DNA of 5,517 nt, taken from assembly GCA_910580155.1 (NCBI GenBank), contig CAJTWX010000081.1:456-5972 (forward strand). The letters are read 5' to 3'. Positions 1-5,517 of this stretch are shown here, piece by piece. The DNA comes from an uncultured Alphaproteobacteria bacterium (lineage in GTDB: Bacteria; Pseudomonadota; Alphaproteobacteria; RF32; CAG-239). The notes under the pieces were generated by a model. It was not told where the DNA came from. It ran no database searches and saw nothing but the letters and a program-made list of their open reading frames with translations. A program made the position numbers and the translations under genes. Numbering within the stretch: position 1 is the stretch's first letter; every line of letters begins with the position of its first letter.

Positions 1-13
1 TATAATAAAATAA
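1..13 (+). promoter_or_regulatory. possible -10 element upstream of the first gene
   Basis: The window opens with an exact TATAAT hexamer at 1-6. A sigma-70-type transcript starting at about 12-14 would have a leader of about 18 bases before the start codon at 32. The -35 region would lie outside the window, and the stretch is AT-rich enough for the hexamer to occur by chance. The first gene may instead be read from an upstream operon. This is a weak call. Confidence 0.2.
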
Positions 14-21
14 TAAAGACC

Positions 22-25
22 GGAG
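22..25 (+). promoter_or_regulatory. ribosome binding site that fixes a TTG start
   Basis: GGAG at 22-25 lies six bases before the TTG at 32-34. An in-frame stop (TAA, 14-16) closes the frame upstream, and no ATG or GTG lies between that stop and 32. The first downstream ATG (codon 56) would remove the first membrane segment. The TTG with this site is therefore the best supported start. Confidence 0.7.
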
Positions 26-31
26 AATAAC

Positions 32-1330
32 TTGAAACCACTGTTAATAATATTAAAAACTCTTCTAATCGGCTGTCTGTGGAGCATTGTCTTCATAGAT
101 GGAATAAGAGTGGTTTTGTTGGTTAACTGGCATTTTGATATATTTTTCAAAGAACACTGGGCTTTATTAAGCTATAAATGGAACAGCGGCGCGCCAATGA
201 GCCGGTCTGAATTAGGCTTTTTATTGATTATCGTTAGTTCAATCCCGCTATGGTTAGCCGGCTGGGTCGGCTTATGTCTGGTTAAATGGCACAGATTCTT
301 TAAGCAGGTCTTTTTCAGCCCGTTGTATTTATATAGAAAGCTTACCCTAAAAACTAAACCGCCAGTGGTAGTAAAGAAAAAATCAATTAATGAAGAGGTT
401 AAAGCGGTCAAGAAAACACCGATAATTAAGAAAGCGCCATTAAAACGTCCGCCGTTACCGTCTGCAACACTGCTTCAATCAAACGTAAACGCTAATCTGA
501 CACCGTCAAGAACAGTTTCATCGCCGTATACAGCCGGCAAGAAGAATCCGGATGCTCCAATCGACCACGCACTGTTTAATTTTGATGACGATGATTTTGA
601 TTTGGATTTTGATTTTGAGAAAAAAGAAAAATCTGCAGCCGTTGAAGAGGCCATTCCTTCCGCATTAGTTGCAGACGAGCCGCCGGTTATTGAAGCTAAA
701 GCTGAAAAGGTTTCAATGCCGAAACAAAAGTCAAATGACTCGCCGCGCCAAAATGACAGGCCGCAACAAACTAATAAAACCAGACAATCCAAACCGGATA
801 ATCAGCCTGTTCCTTCGCCAATAAAAGAATCGCATACGCCTGTGTTGGATGTGTTAAACCAAAAAGGCTATGACGTTATTCCGTCTGCAATTATTAAAAA
901 TACGAAAATTGATTATGTCGCCGTTTCCAAAAATCAGCTTATTTTATGTTTAATTGATAAAGAAGTTGGTGATTGGCTGGCTGATGAAGAGAAATTTAAT
1001 GACGAAGAGCCGTTATGGTTCTCCGAGAGCAGCCACCGTATTTCACCTGTGCGCAAAGTTGATGTTGCAAGGGATATTCTCAAAACCAAACTAGCCGTAA
1101 CAGATATGAAATATGAAATTATTACGTATGTCATTATTCAGGCTGGTAACATTATCAATGCGGAAGATATGTTTGAAATCTGGAGCAATATGAACATAAA
1201 CGTAACACGCATTAACCGCGGTAGCCCGAAAGAAATCAGACTGTTTTCCAAAACCATAGATAACTGTGACGGCAAGACCGATGGCAGCAATTTGGAAAAA
1301 CTTAAAAAGCTTATCAGAAGCTTGGCGTAA
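32..1330 (+). CDS. unrecognised two-helix membrane protein with disordered linker and C-terminal domain, encoded beside a T4SS coupling protein
   Basis: I do not recognise the family of this 432-residue protein. Its layout is clear. Hydrophobic segments lie at about residues 4-32 and 61-86, separated by a short loop. A basic stretch (about 86-109) follows, so by the positive-inside rule the C-terminal bulk is cytoplasmic. Residues about 105-265 are low-complexity: Lys/Pro-rich first, then an Asp/Phe patch (182-196), then Pro/Gln/Asn/Lys-rich. Residues about 268-408 look globular, with alternating strands and helices (VLDVLNQKGYDVI, IDYVAVSKNQLILCLIDKE, EIITYVIIQAG). The last 20 residues are a basic helix. 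The pattern ID-V-V followed by LILCLIDK faintly recalls NERD or other PD-(D/E)XK folds, but an intact D/E-x-K site is not evident. I infer only fold similarity, with low confidence. The gene starts at TTG with a good ribosome site and ends 24 bases before the coupling protein gene, so it is very likely co-transcribed with it. A role as a coupling-protein partner or substrate adaptor is inferred from position and matching topology. DotM (next to DotL) is a positional analogy only; I see no sequence match to it. Confidence 0.85.
   Translation: MKPLLIILKTLLIGCLWSIVFIDGIRVVLLVNWHFDIFFKEHWALLSYKWNSGAPMSRSELGFLLIIVSSIPLWLAGWVGLCLVKWHRFFKQVFFSPLYLYRKLTLKTKPPVVVKKKSINEEVKAVKKTPIIKKAPLKRPPLPSATLLQSNVNANLTPSRTVSSPYTAGKKNPDAPIDHALFNFDDDDFDLDFDFEKKEKSAAVEEAIPSALVADEPPVIEAKAEKVSMPKQKSNDSPRQNDRPQQTNKTRQSKPDNQPVPSPIKESHTPVLDVLNQKGYDVIPSAIIKNTKIDYVAVSKNQLILCLIDKEVGDWLADEEKFNDEEPLWFSESSHRISPVRKVDVARDILKTKLAVTDMKYEIITYVIIQAGNIINAEDMFEIWSNMNINVTRINRGSPKEIRLFSKTIDNCDGKTDGSNLEKLKKLIRSLA
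584..619 (+). repeat. short in-frame GAT/TTT repeat encoding an Asp/Phe patch
   Basis: Mostly GAT/GAC and TTT/TTG codons run through this stretch and encode DDDDFDLDFDFE (residues 185-196 of the first protein). From 593 it is an imperfect GATTTT hexamer repeat. It lies inside the disordered linker. The product is strongly acidic with regularly spaced aromatics, which fits a short linear binding motif. The repeat could also change length by replication slippage, in steps that keep the frame. Confidence 0.6.
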
Positions 1331-1344
1331 TTTTTATAGATATT

Positions 1345-1350
1345 AGAGGG
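1345..1350 (+). promoter_or_regulatory. ribosome binding site of the coupling protein gene
   Basis: AGAGGG at 1345-1350 stands four bases before the ATG at 1355. It lies in the 24-base gap after the first gene. That gap holds no visible terminator hairpin, which supports one transcript for both genes. Confidence 0.75.
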
Positions 1351-1354
1351 AAAA

Positions 1355-3577
1355 ATGGCAAAAGAAAGAGGAAAAGAGTGGGAAGAATATGACAATGCCG
1401 TACGGTGGATGACCATAACATTTTTGGTTGCCATCGTTGTAACTGTTGCTTTGGCATATTTGGCTCAGCCGTTAGCTTTTCTGATGCAAAACGGTGTGTC
1501 CAAAAAAAGCGTGGATATTGTCGGTAAGTTTTTGCAACGGTCGTTCAGTGACCCCGGATTTTTATATGACCGCTATGTCCGCTGGTTTAAGCAGATATAT
1601 CACTATAACGGTGCGTTTCGCCTCACGCAGTGGATTCCGATATTGCCGTTTATCTCTTTTCCAGTCATTTTGCTGGTCGGCGGAGTCAAATGTCCGTACC
1701 GCTTCCAATCAAACATTCACGGTTCGGCGCATATTGCAACGTTGCGCGATATTGAAAGAATGCCTTTGCTTGGTTTTGACGGCTTTTGTCAGGTTGTCGG
1801 CCGTTTTGAAGGCAAGATGCTAAAGTTAAAAGAGACGTTGTCAACCCTGTGCTGTGCTCCTCCGGGTACCGGTAAAACAGCTGGTGTGGTTATCCCGACA
1901 ATTTTTAACTCTGAAGGGTTAAGTATTATCGTGAACGACCCTAAGCCTGAGCTGTGTTTCAGTACAACCGGTGCAAGAGCAAAAGTAGGCCCTGTGTTTG
2001 TGATTAACTGGGGTAAGGAAGATAATCCCGAAACCGGAGAGTATTATCCGAGTTGGAATCCATTGTCCCCCGGAGCATTACCAGCCCCAGGTCCTGAGCG
2101 CGATTTGTATGTCGACTCAATGTGTAATACGCTTGTAGAAGATCCGAAAGGCGGTGCAGACCCGCACTGGTCAAAAACCGGTCGAAGTGCGCTCTGCGGA
2201 TTTATTCACTTTGTAGCCTCTAAGTGCGAACGGGCGCTGGCAAACGAAAAGTTTATTCAAAAAATCTATGAAGGTTCAATGACAGCTCAAGACAAAGCAG
2301 ACCTTACCAGATATTATGAAGATATGAGTATTGGCGGTTTGCGCGCTAATGCAGCCAGAGCAATTCAGGATTTGCAAAGTGATAACTTGACTATTGAAAA
2401 TTACCTGCCCATCGGCACGTGGAATCTGCTGCCTGAAAAGTGGATTAACCACGAGCCTTGTATGGCAATGATTTTGGAGTGGATTACCACCTCACAGATT
2501 GAGCAGACAAACGAGATTAAACGCCGTCTTGAAGAAGGCGACCAAATGGCAGCAATGGCCGATCCGATGCGTGATTTGCTTGATGCCGCGGTGGAAGAAG
2601 CAAACAACTATGGTTATTCGCGTCGATGCGTGACAGAGCTTAGTGCTTTGAGTGCAATGCCGGATAAAGAGCGCGGCTCGGTTATGTCAACAGGTTTGAC
2701 CGGTATCGGTATTTTCAAAAACTCTGCGGTGGTTTCAAGAACAAGTTTCTCAGACCTTAAGTTTAAAGACTTGCGCGGGATGAAAGACCCTGTCACCGGC
2801 GAATGGAAACCGATTTCCGTTTACCTGTCCGTAAACCAAACAGACGCCCAAGCCTTAAACCCGATTAGTGCAACGTTTGTCGATTTAATGAGTGCTTATC
2901 TAATTTCTAACCCGCCAAACTTCGTCAATAAGACGGACGGTAAAATGGGGCCGTTTCCTGTTCTATTCGTGCTCGATGAGTTTCCGCAAATGCCAAAGCT
3001 GAAAGCGGTGATTGACGGGCCGGCGGTCGGGCGTGGCCAAAAAGTGTCATACCTGCTTATCGGACAAGATTTAGGCCAAATTTCCGGTAAATATGGTAAA
3101 GATGACCTTGAAACCGTTATCTCTACGACCGCTTGTAAAGTTATTTTGTCGCAAAACAACGAACAAACGGCACAGCGTTTTTCTAAAATGATTGGTAATA
3201 AAACCGTGCAGACGACCTCATACTCCCGACAAGAAGGAAGTATGAGCAAAGAGTTTAACCCGTTTGCGAAAAATGTGAGCTATCAGCTGCAAGGTGTTTC
3301 TGCCATCAGTTCAAACGATTTATTGAGCTTGCCAATGTTAAAGCAGGTTGTCTTAATGCAAGGTGCAATTGAAACGCCGATTATGGCCGATGCCCCGCGT
3401 TTTTATCTGGATAAGAAAATGCTTGCACAATCTAAAATTCCGCATTCGCCGTGGGTGCCGGATTGGATTGTTGCTCAGCGAGCCGATGAAAATGAGGATA
3501 TTCTGTCTAAATTAGGTATAGACTATGACCCGAACGCCACAGAAGAAGGGGAAGAGTTTGAAGAAGACGAAGTCTAA
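1355..3577 (+). CDS. virD4: type IV secretion system coupling protein, VirD4/TraG family
   Basis: This 740-residue protein is a type IV coupling protein, the hexameric inner-membrane ATPase that recruits DNA-relaxase or protein substrates and passes them to the secretion channel. Membrane segments lie at about 19-44 and 93-110, with a periplasmic loop of about 48 residues between them. The family's GSA motif follows at 123-125 (GSAHIA). Walker A is APPGTGKT at 168-175, with Lys174. NDPKPEL (194-200) matches the family's DPKgEL block, and WNPL follows in the PSWNPLSP stretch. Residues about 255-440 are mainly helical and fit the all-alpha domain inserted in the ATPase. Walker B is VLFVLDEFPQMPKL, with Asp541-Glu542. 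The Q-containing motif IGQDLGQISGKYG begins near 569, followed by the SQNNEQTAQRFSKMIGNKT block. The C-terminus is an acidic tail (TEEGEEFEEDEV, 729-740), a plausible docking site for partners. ATG with AGAGGG fixes the start. Length and motif order fit VirD4/TraG (PF02534 type) better than DotL or TraD, but the exact subfamily is uncertain. All ATPase motifs are intact. No relaxase or VirB gene is in view, so the substrate type is unknown. Confidence 0.95.
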   Translation: MAKERGKEWEEYDNAVRWMTITFLVAIVVTVALAYLAQPLAFLMQNGVSKKSVDIVGKFLQRSFSDPGFLYDRYVRWFKQIYHYNGAFRLTQWIPILPFISFPVILLVGGVKCPYRFQSNIHGSAHIATLRDIERMPLLGFDGFCQVVGRFEGKMLKLKETLSTLCCAPPGTGKTAGVVIPTIFNSEGLSIIVNDPKPELCFSTTGARAKVGPVFVINWGKEDNPETGEYYPSWNPLSPGALPAPGPERDLYVDSMCNTLVEDPKGGADPHWSKTGRSALCGFIHFVASKCERALANEKFIQKIYEGSMTAQDKADLTRYYEDMSIGGLRANAARAIQDLQSDNLTIENYLPIGTWNLLPEKWINHEPCMAMILEWITTSQIEQTNEIKRRLEEGDQMAAMADPMRDLLDAAVEEANNYGYSRRCVTELSALSAMPDKERGSVMSTGLTGIGIFKNSAVVSRTSFSDLKFKDLRGMKDPVTGEWKPISVYLSVNQTDAQALNPISATFVDLMSAYLISNPPNFVNKTDGKMGPFPVLFVLDEFPQMPKLKAVIDGPAVGRGQKVSYLLIGQDLGQISGKYGKDDLETVISTTACKVILSQNNEQTAQRFSKMIGNKTVQTTSYSRQEGSMSKEFNPFAKNVSYQLQGVSAISSNDLLSLPMLKQVVLMQGAIETPIMADAPRFYLDKKMLAQSKIPHSPWVPDWIVAQRADENEDILSKLGIDYDPNATEEGEEFEEDEV

Positions 3578-4328
3578 AATAAAACTGAAAGAAAAGCGGA
3601 GTTTTGTGTTATCCGCCGTATTAAAGAGCAGTGCAAAGTTTGTCCTGCTCTTTCGGCGTACTTTTATTTTATGGTGTTTGGCAAACTTCACTTTTTTATT
3701 TGTTTTCAGCTTTATCCCAAACGGATGGACAAATTCGTTAAGCATTCTCTGGCTTGTTGCCTATTATGTTTACTGGTGTATTTTTATCCGCTATGTCCAA
3801 CAGCATCCGCCGTATTTTTCTTTAATCCGTATTTTTAACGGACTTATTCCTGCCAGTAAAATAATGTTTATCAACATCAGTATCTATCTAATTGTGGTGA
3901 TATTGCCGTATGTTCCGTTGTTTATGGGATTTCGTGATAAATATCTGGAGTTTTTTGAACAATATATGGGCATACTGCAAAGCTACGATTCGCTTTTCGG
4001 AAAGACACTATTTTATCTTTTTATGCTGTTACTTTCGCCTTATACGATAAGCCGCCCTTATTTGGCGTGGATATCTTCACTGATTGGCAAAAATCGCTCA
4101 ATTATAGACGCATACAAAAAAACGCACGGCAATTACTGGAATTTTGTTTTCTGTGCCGCCGTGATGAGTTCACTGTTTATGGTATCGTATTATATCGATA
4201 CGATTTTCCACCTAAATACGCTGATATATCTGATGTCCGTTTTTCCGGTATATTTTAATGTTGTCTTTATCGGTATTTATAAGATTTTTTATAAACGCAA
4301 GCCCAAGATTAAGCAGACATCTGATTAA
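3525..4328 (+). CDS. polytopic inner-membrane protein of unknown function
   Basis: This is a Phe/Tyr/Ile-rich protein of up to 267 residues that I cannot name. Predicted membrane segments lie at about 44-64, 70-90, 112-134, 158-173, 206-222 and 228-252, giving roughly six. The N-terminus (residues 1-27) is highly basic and so likely cytoplasmic, as is the KRKPKIK tail. Between segments four and five, SRPYLAWISSLIGKNRSIIDAYKKTHGNYW resembles, in type, the 'helix, Lys/Arg-Thr, gNyW' loop of YciC-like integral membrane proteins; this is a weak resemblance from memory. The start is uncertain. ATG 3525 overlaps the coupling protein gene by 53 bases and has only AGG (3514-3516) as a ribosome site. 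GTG 3606 has GGAG four bases upstream and would start 28 bases after the coupling protein stop, a gap like the one before that gene; it shortens the protein to 240 residues without loss of membrane segments. TTG 3558 is a third option. It probably shares the coupling protein transcript, but nothing in the sequence ties it to secretion. Its last 20 bases overlap the end of the convergent ligA. Confidence 0.8.
   Translation: MTRTPQKKGKSLKKTKSKIKLKEKRSFVLSAVLKSSAKFVLLFRRTFILWCLANFTFLFVFSFIPNGWTNSLSILWLVAYYVYWCIFIRYVQQHPPYFSLIRIFNGLIPASKIMFINISIYLIVVILPYVPLFMGFRDKYLEFFEQYMGILQSYDSLFGKTLFYLFMLLLSPYTISRPYLAWISSLIGKNRSIIDAYKKTHGNYWNFVFCAAVMSSLFMVSYYIDTIFHLNTLIYLMSVFPVYFNVVFIGIYKIFYKRKPKIKQTSD
3596..3601 (+). 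promoter_or_regulatory. candidate ribosome binding site for a GTG start at 3606
   Basis: GCGGAG at 3596-3601 is followed by four T bases and an in-frame GTG. The spacing equals that of the coupling protein gene. The site is a better match than the AGG before ATG 3525, so the membrane protein may start here, at codon 28 of the longer frame. Confidence 0.4.
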
Positions 4329-5517
4329 ACTCATCTTCCGAGATAATCTTAACGCCGAGTTCCTGCGCTTTTTTGAGTTTAGAACCGGCATTTTCTCCTG
4401 CAATCACATAGTCCGTATTGGCAGAAACCGAGCCGGATACCTTTGCGCCCATCGCCAGCGCTTTGCTCTTAGCCTCACTGCGGGTTAAGCTTGTTAAGGT
4501 TCCTGTAAATACCACAGTTTTGCCGTATAATTCCGATTCGGTATTGATAATCTGCTCAAAATCTTCTATCTCAATCACTTTCAGTAAATTTTCAATTACC
4601 TCAAGGTTATGCTCTTCCTTAAAAAACTCGACAATATCTTTTGCCATCGCCGCGCCGATTCCGTCAATACTGACTAACAACTCTAAATCTTGTCCGACCT
4701 TTGCATTCATAAAGTTAGCAAATGTATGGTAATGTTTGGCGATAAGATAAGCTGTTGCCGTTCCGACTTGCCGGATACCTAGTGAATAGATAAACTTTTG
4801 CAAGGTAACTTGCCGCGCCTTACGGATTGCCTCAAACAAATTACTGACAGACTTTTTGCCCCAGCCCTCGCGATTCTCCAAGTTAAGAGATGGCGTTTCT
4901 GAAAACAAATCAGCCGGCTTGTTGCGTTCTTCAAGCGTAAAAATATCATAAGGCGTCTGAATAATCCCCTCCTGATAAAACGCATCAATAACCTTATCGC
5001 CAAGTCCCTCAATATTAAAAGCCTCACGCGAAACAAAGTGTTTTAACCGCTCAACAGCCTGTGCAGGGCACGAAAGCCCTCCTGTACACCGCCGCACCGC
5101 CTCGTCCTCTTCGCGAATAGCGTGAGCGCCGCACTCGGGACAAATATCTGGAAATTGAAATTCCTTTGCATTATTATCCCGTTTGTCGACCAAAACCTCA
5201 ATAATCTGCGGAATAACATCTCCCGCACGCTGAACGACCACCATATCGCCGATTCGCACATCCTTGCGTTTAATCTCGTCTTCATTATGCAACGTTGCGT
5301 GCGATACAATAACACCGCCCACATTAACCGGCTCTAAATCAGCAACCGGAGTCAATGCCCCGGTGCGCCCTACCTGTACGCGAATGTTGTTTAATCGTGT
5401 AATAGCTTTTTCTGCCGGAAATTTATGCGCCACGGCCCAACGCGGCGTGCGGGTCAAAAAGCCGAGTCGTTTCTGCAATTCCAAATCATTAACTTTATAA
5501 ACAATCCCATCAATATC
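4309..5517 (-). CDS. ligA: NAD+-dependent DNA ligase LigA, C-terminal part (5' end outside window)
   Basis: LigA seals 5'-phosphate/3'-hydroxyl nicks using NAD+ as adenylate donor, in lagging-strand synthesis and repair. The frame is open to the right edge and 402 residues are visible. The fragment opens with DIDGIVYKVND, the end of the adenylation domain; its Lys8 and Lys32 (HKFPAE) are 24 apart, as are Lys290 and Lys314 of the E. coli enzyme. The OB fold follows at about 43-115 (VQVGRTGALTPVADLEPV, ATLHNEDEI, GDMVVVQRAGDVIP). A four-cysteine zinc finger has Cys126, Cys129, Cys144 and Cys150 (CPEC ... CTGGLSC). The helix-hairpin-helix region spans about 160-305 (NIEGLGDKVID, SLGIRQVG, SIDGIGAAMAKDI). 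A BRCT domain occupies about 330-402 (GKTVVFTGTL, GAKVSGSVSANTDYVIAGENAGSKLKKA, shown in part). The active-site lysine lies upstream, outside the window. Everything visible is intact and of normal length for the family. The TTG at 5484 is not the start, because conserved residues continue before it. The wording resembles alphaproteobacterial LigA. The gene converges with, and overlaps, the membrane protein gene. Confidence 0.97.
   Translation of the reverse strand, partial: DIDGIVYKVNDLELQKRLGFLTRTPRWAVAHKFPAEKAITRLNNIRVQVGRTGALTPVADLEPVNVGGVIVSHATLHNEDEIKRKDVRIGDMVVVQRAGDVIPQIIEVLVDKRDNNAKEFQFPDICPECGAHAIREEDEAVRRCTGGLSCPAQAVERLKHFVSREAFNIEGLGDKVIDAFYQEGIIQTPYDIFTLEERNKPADLFSETPSLNLENREGWGKKSVSNLFEAIRKARQVTLQKFIYSLGIRQVGTATAYLIAKHYHTFANFMNAKVGQDLELLVSIDGIGAAMAKDIVEFFKEEHNLEVIENLLKVIEIEDFEQIINTESELYGKTVVFTGTLTSLTRSEAKSKALAMGAKVSGSVSANTDYVIAGENAGSKLKKAQELGVKIISEDEFNQMSA

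Noticed and set aside
584..619. GATTTT repeat considered as a CRISPR fragment or protein-binding iteron array.
   Set aside because: The units are six bases with no spacers, lie in frame in a coding linker and are explained by the Asp/Phe codons.
475..792. Minus-strand open frame of 105 codons, rich in Ser/Lys, opposite the linker of the first gene.
   Set aside because: It is the mirror of the Asp/Phe repeat and other low-complexity codons. It has no ribosome site or recognisable domain, and the plus-strand frame is clearly the gene.
1494..1823. Plus-strand open frame of 109 codons in a second frame of the coupling protein gene.
   Set aside because: The conserved coupling protein N-terminal region occupies the true frame. 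This frame is Arg/Ser/Cys-rich, as out-of-frame readings often are.
2896..3249. Minus-strand open frame of 117 codons inside the coupling protein gene.
   Set aside because: It covers the conserved Walker B and Q motifs of the coupling protein, so the coding strand is certain. Its translation resembles nothing.
32..3577. Assigning the first two genes as a Dot/Icm DotM-DotL (IcmP-IcmO) pair because of order and approximate sizes.
   Set aside because: The ATPase motifs fit VirD4/TraG better, and the first protein shows no visible similarity to DotM. Only the gene order is analogous.
4276..4295. TTTATAA / TTATAAA inverted repeat near the end of the membrane protein gene.
   Set aside because: It is an all-AT stem within coding sequence and the composition explains it. 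It is not a convincing terminator.
4305..4350. Inverted repeat AAGATTA / TAATCTT around the convergent gene ends, considered as a bidirectional terminator.
   Set aside because: The seven-pair AT-rich stem encloses a loop of more than 30 bases and has no adjoining T-run, so it is too weak to call.
4418..4732. Plus-strand open frame of 104 codons opposite ligA.
   Set aside because: It lies across the conserved BRCT and helix-hairpin-helix coding region of ligA and has no independent support.

Overview
The window looks like a piece of an AT-rich Gram-negative chromosome, most probably from an Alphaproteobacterium. The best taxonomic hint is the NAD+-dependent DNA ligase at the right end. Its wording (DGIVYKVND, RTPRWAVAHKFPAEKA, SLGIRQVG) resembles alphaproteobacterial LigA as I remember it. 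That is recall, not a search result. The gene density is high, Shine-Dalgarno sites are clear and the standard code fits.

Layout: (1) Positions 32-1330 (+) encode a 432-residue protein I do not recognise. It has two N-terminal membrane segments, a long disordered linker with an Asp/Phe-rich patch, and a compact C-terminal domain. (2) After 24 bases, 1355-3577 (+) encode a 740-residue VirD4/TraG-type coupling protein, the inner-membrane ATPase that feeds substrates into a type IV secretion or conjugation machine. (3) Overlapping or just following its end, up to 4328 (+), is a polytopic membrane protein of about six segments, of unknown function. (4) On the opposite strand, 4309-5517 hold the C-terminal 402 residues of ligA. 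Its 5' part lies beyond the right edge. The two convergent genes share their last 20 bases.

The first two genes form an obvious transcription unit, probably with the third. The first two encode proteins of the same predicted membrane topology (a two-helix N-terminal hairpin with a large cytoplasmic C-terminal part). The first protein is therefore a reasonable candidate for a partner or adaptor of the coupling protein. No relaxase, VirB-type channel gene, integrase, attachment site, tRNA, rRNA, CRISPR array or insertion sequence is visible. The window alone therefore cannot say whether the system moves DNA or proteins, or whether it sits in a mobile element. ligA is an ordinary replication and repair gene and probably marks the edge of the secretion locus.

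There is no gene-free stretch longer than about 30 bases. The most interesting unknowns are the modular protein upstream of the coupling protein and the acidic/basic overlapping ends of the coupling protein and the membrane protein.
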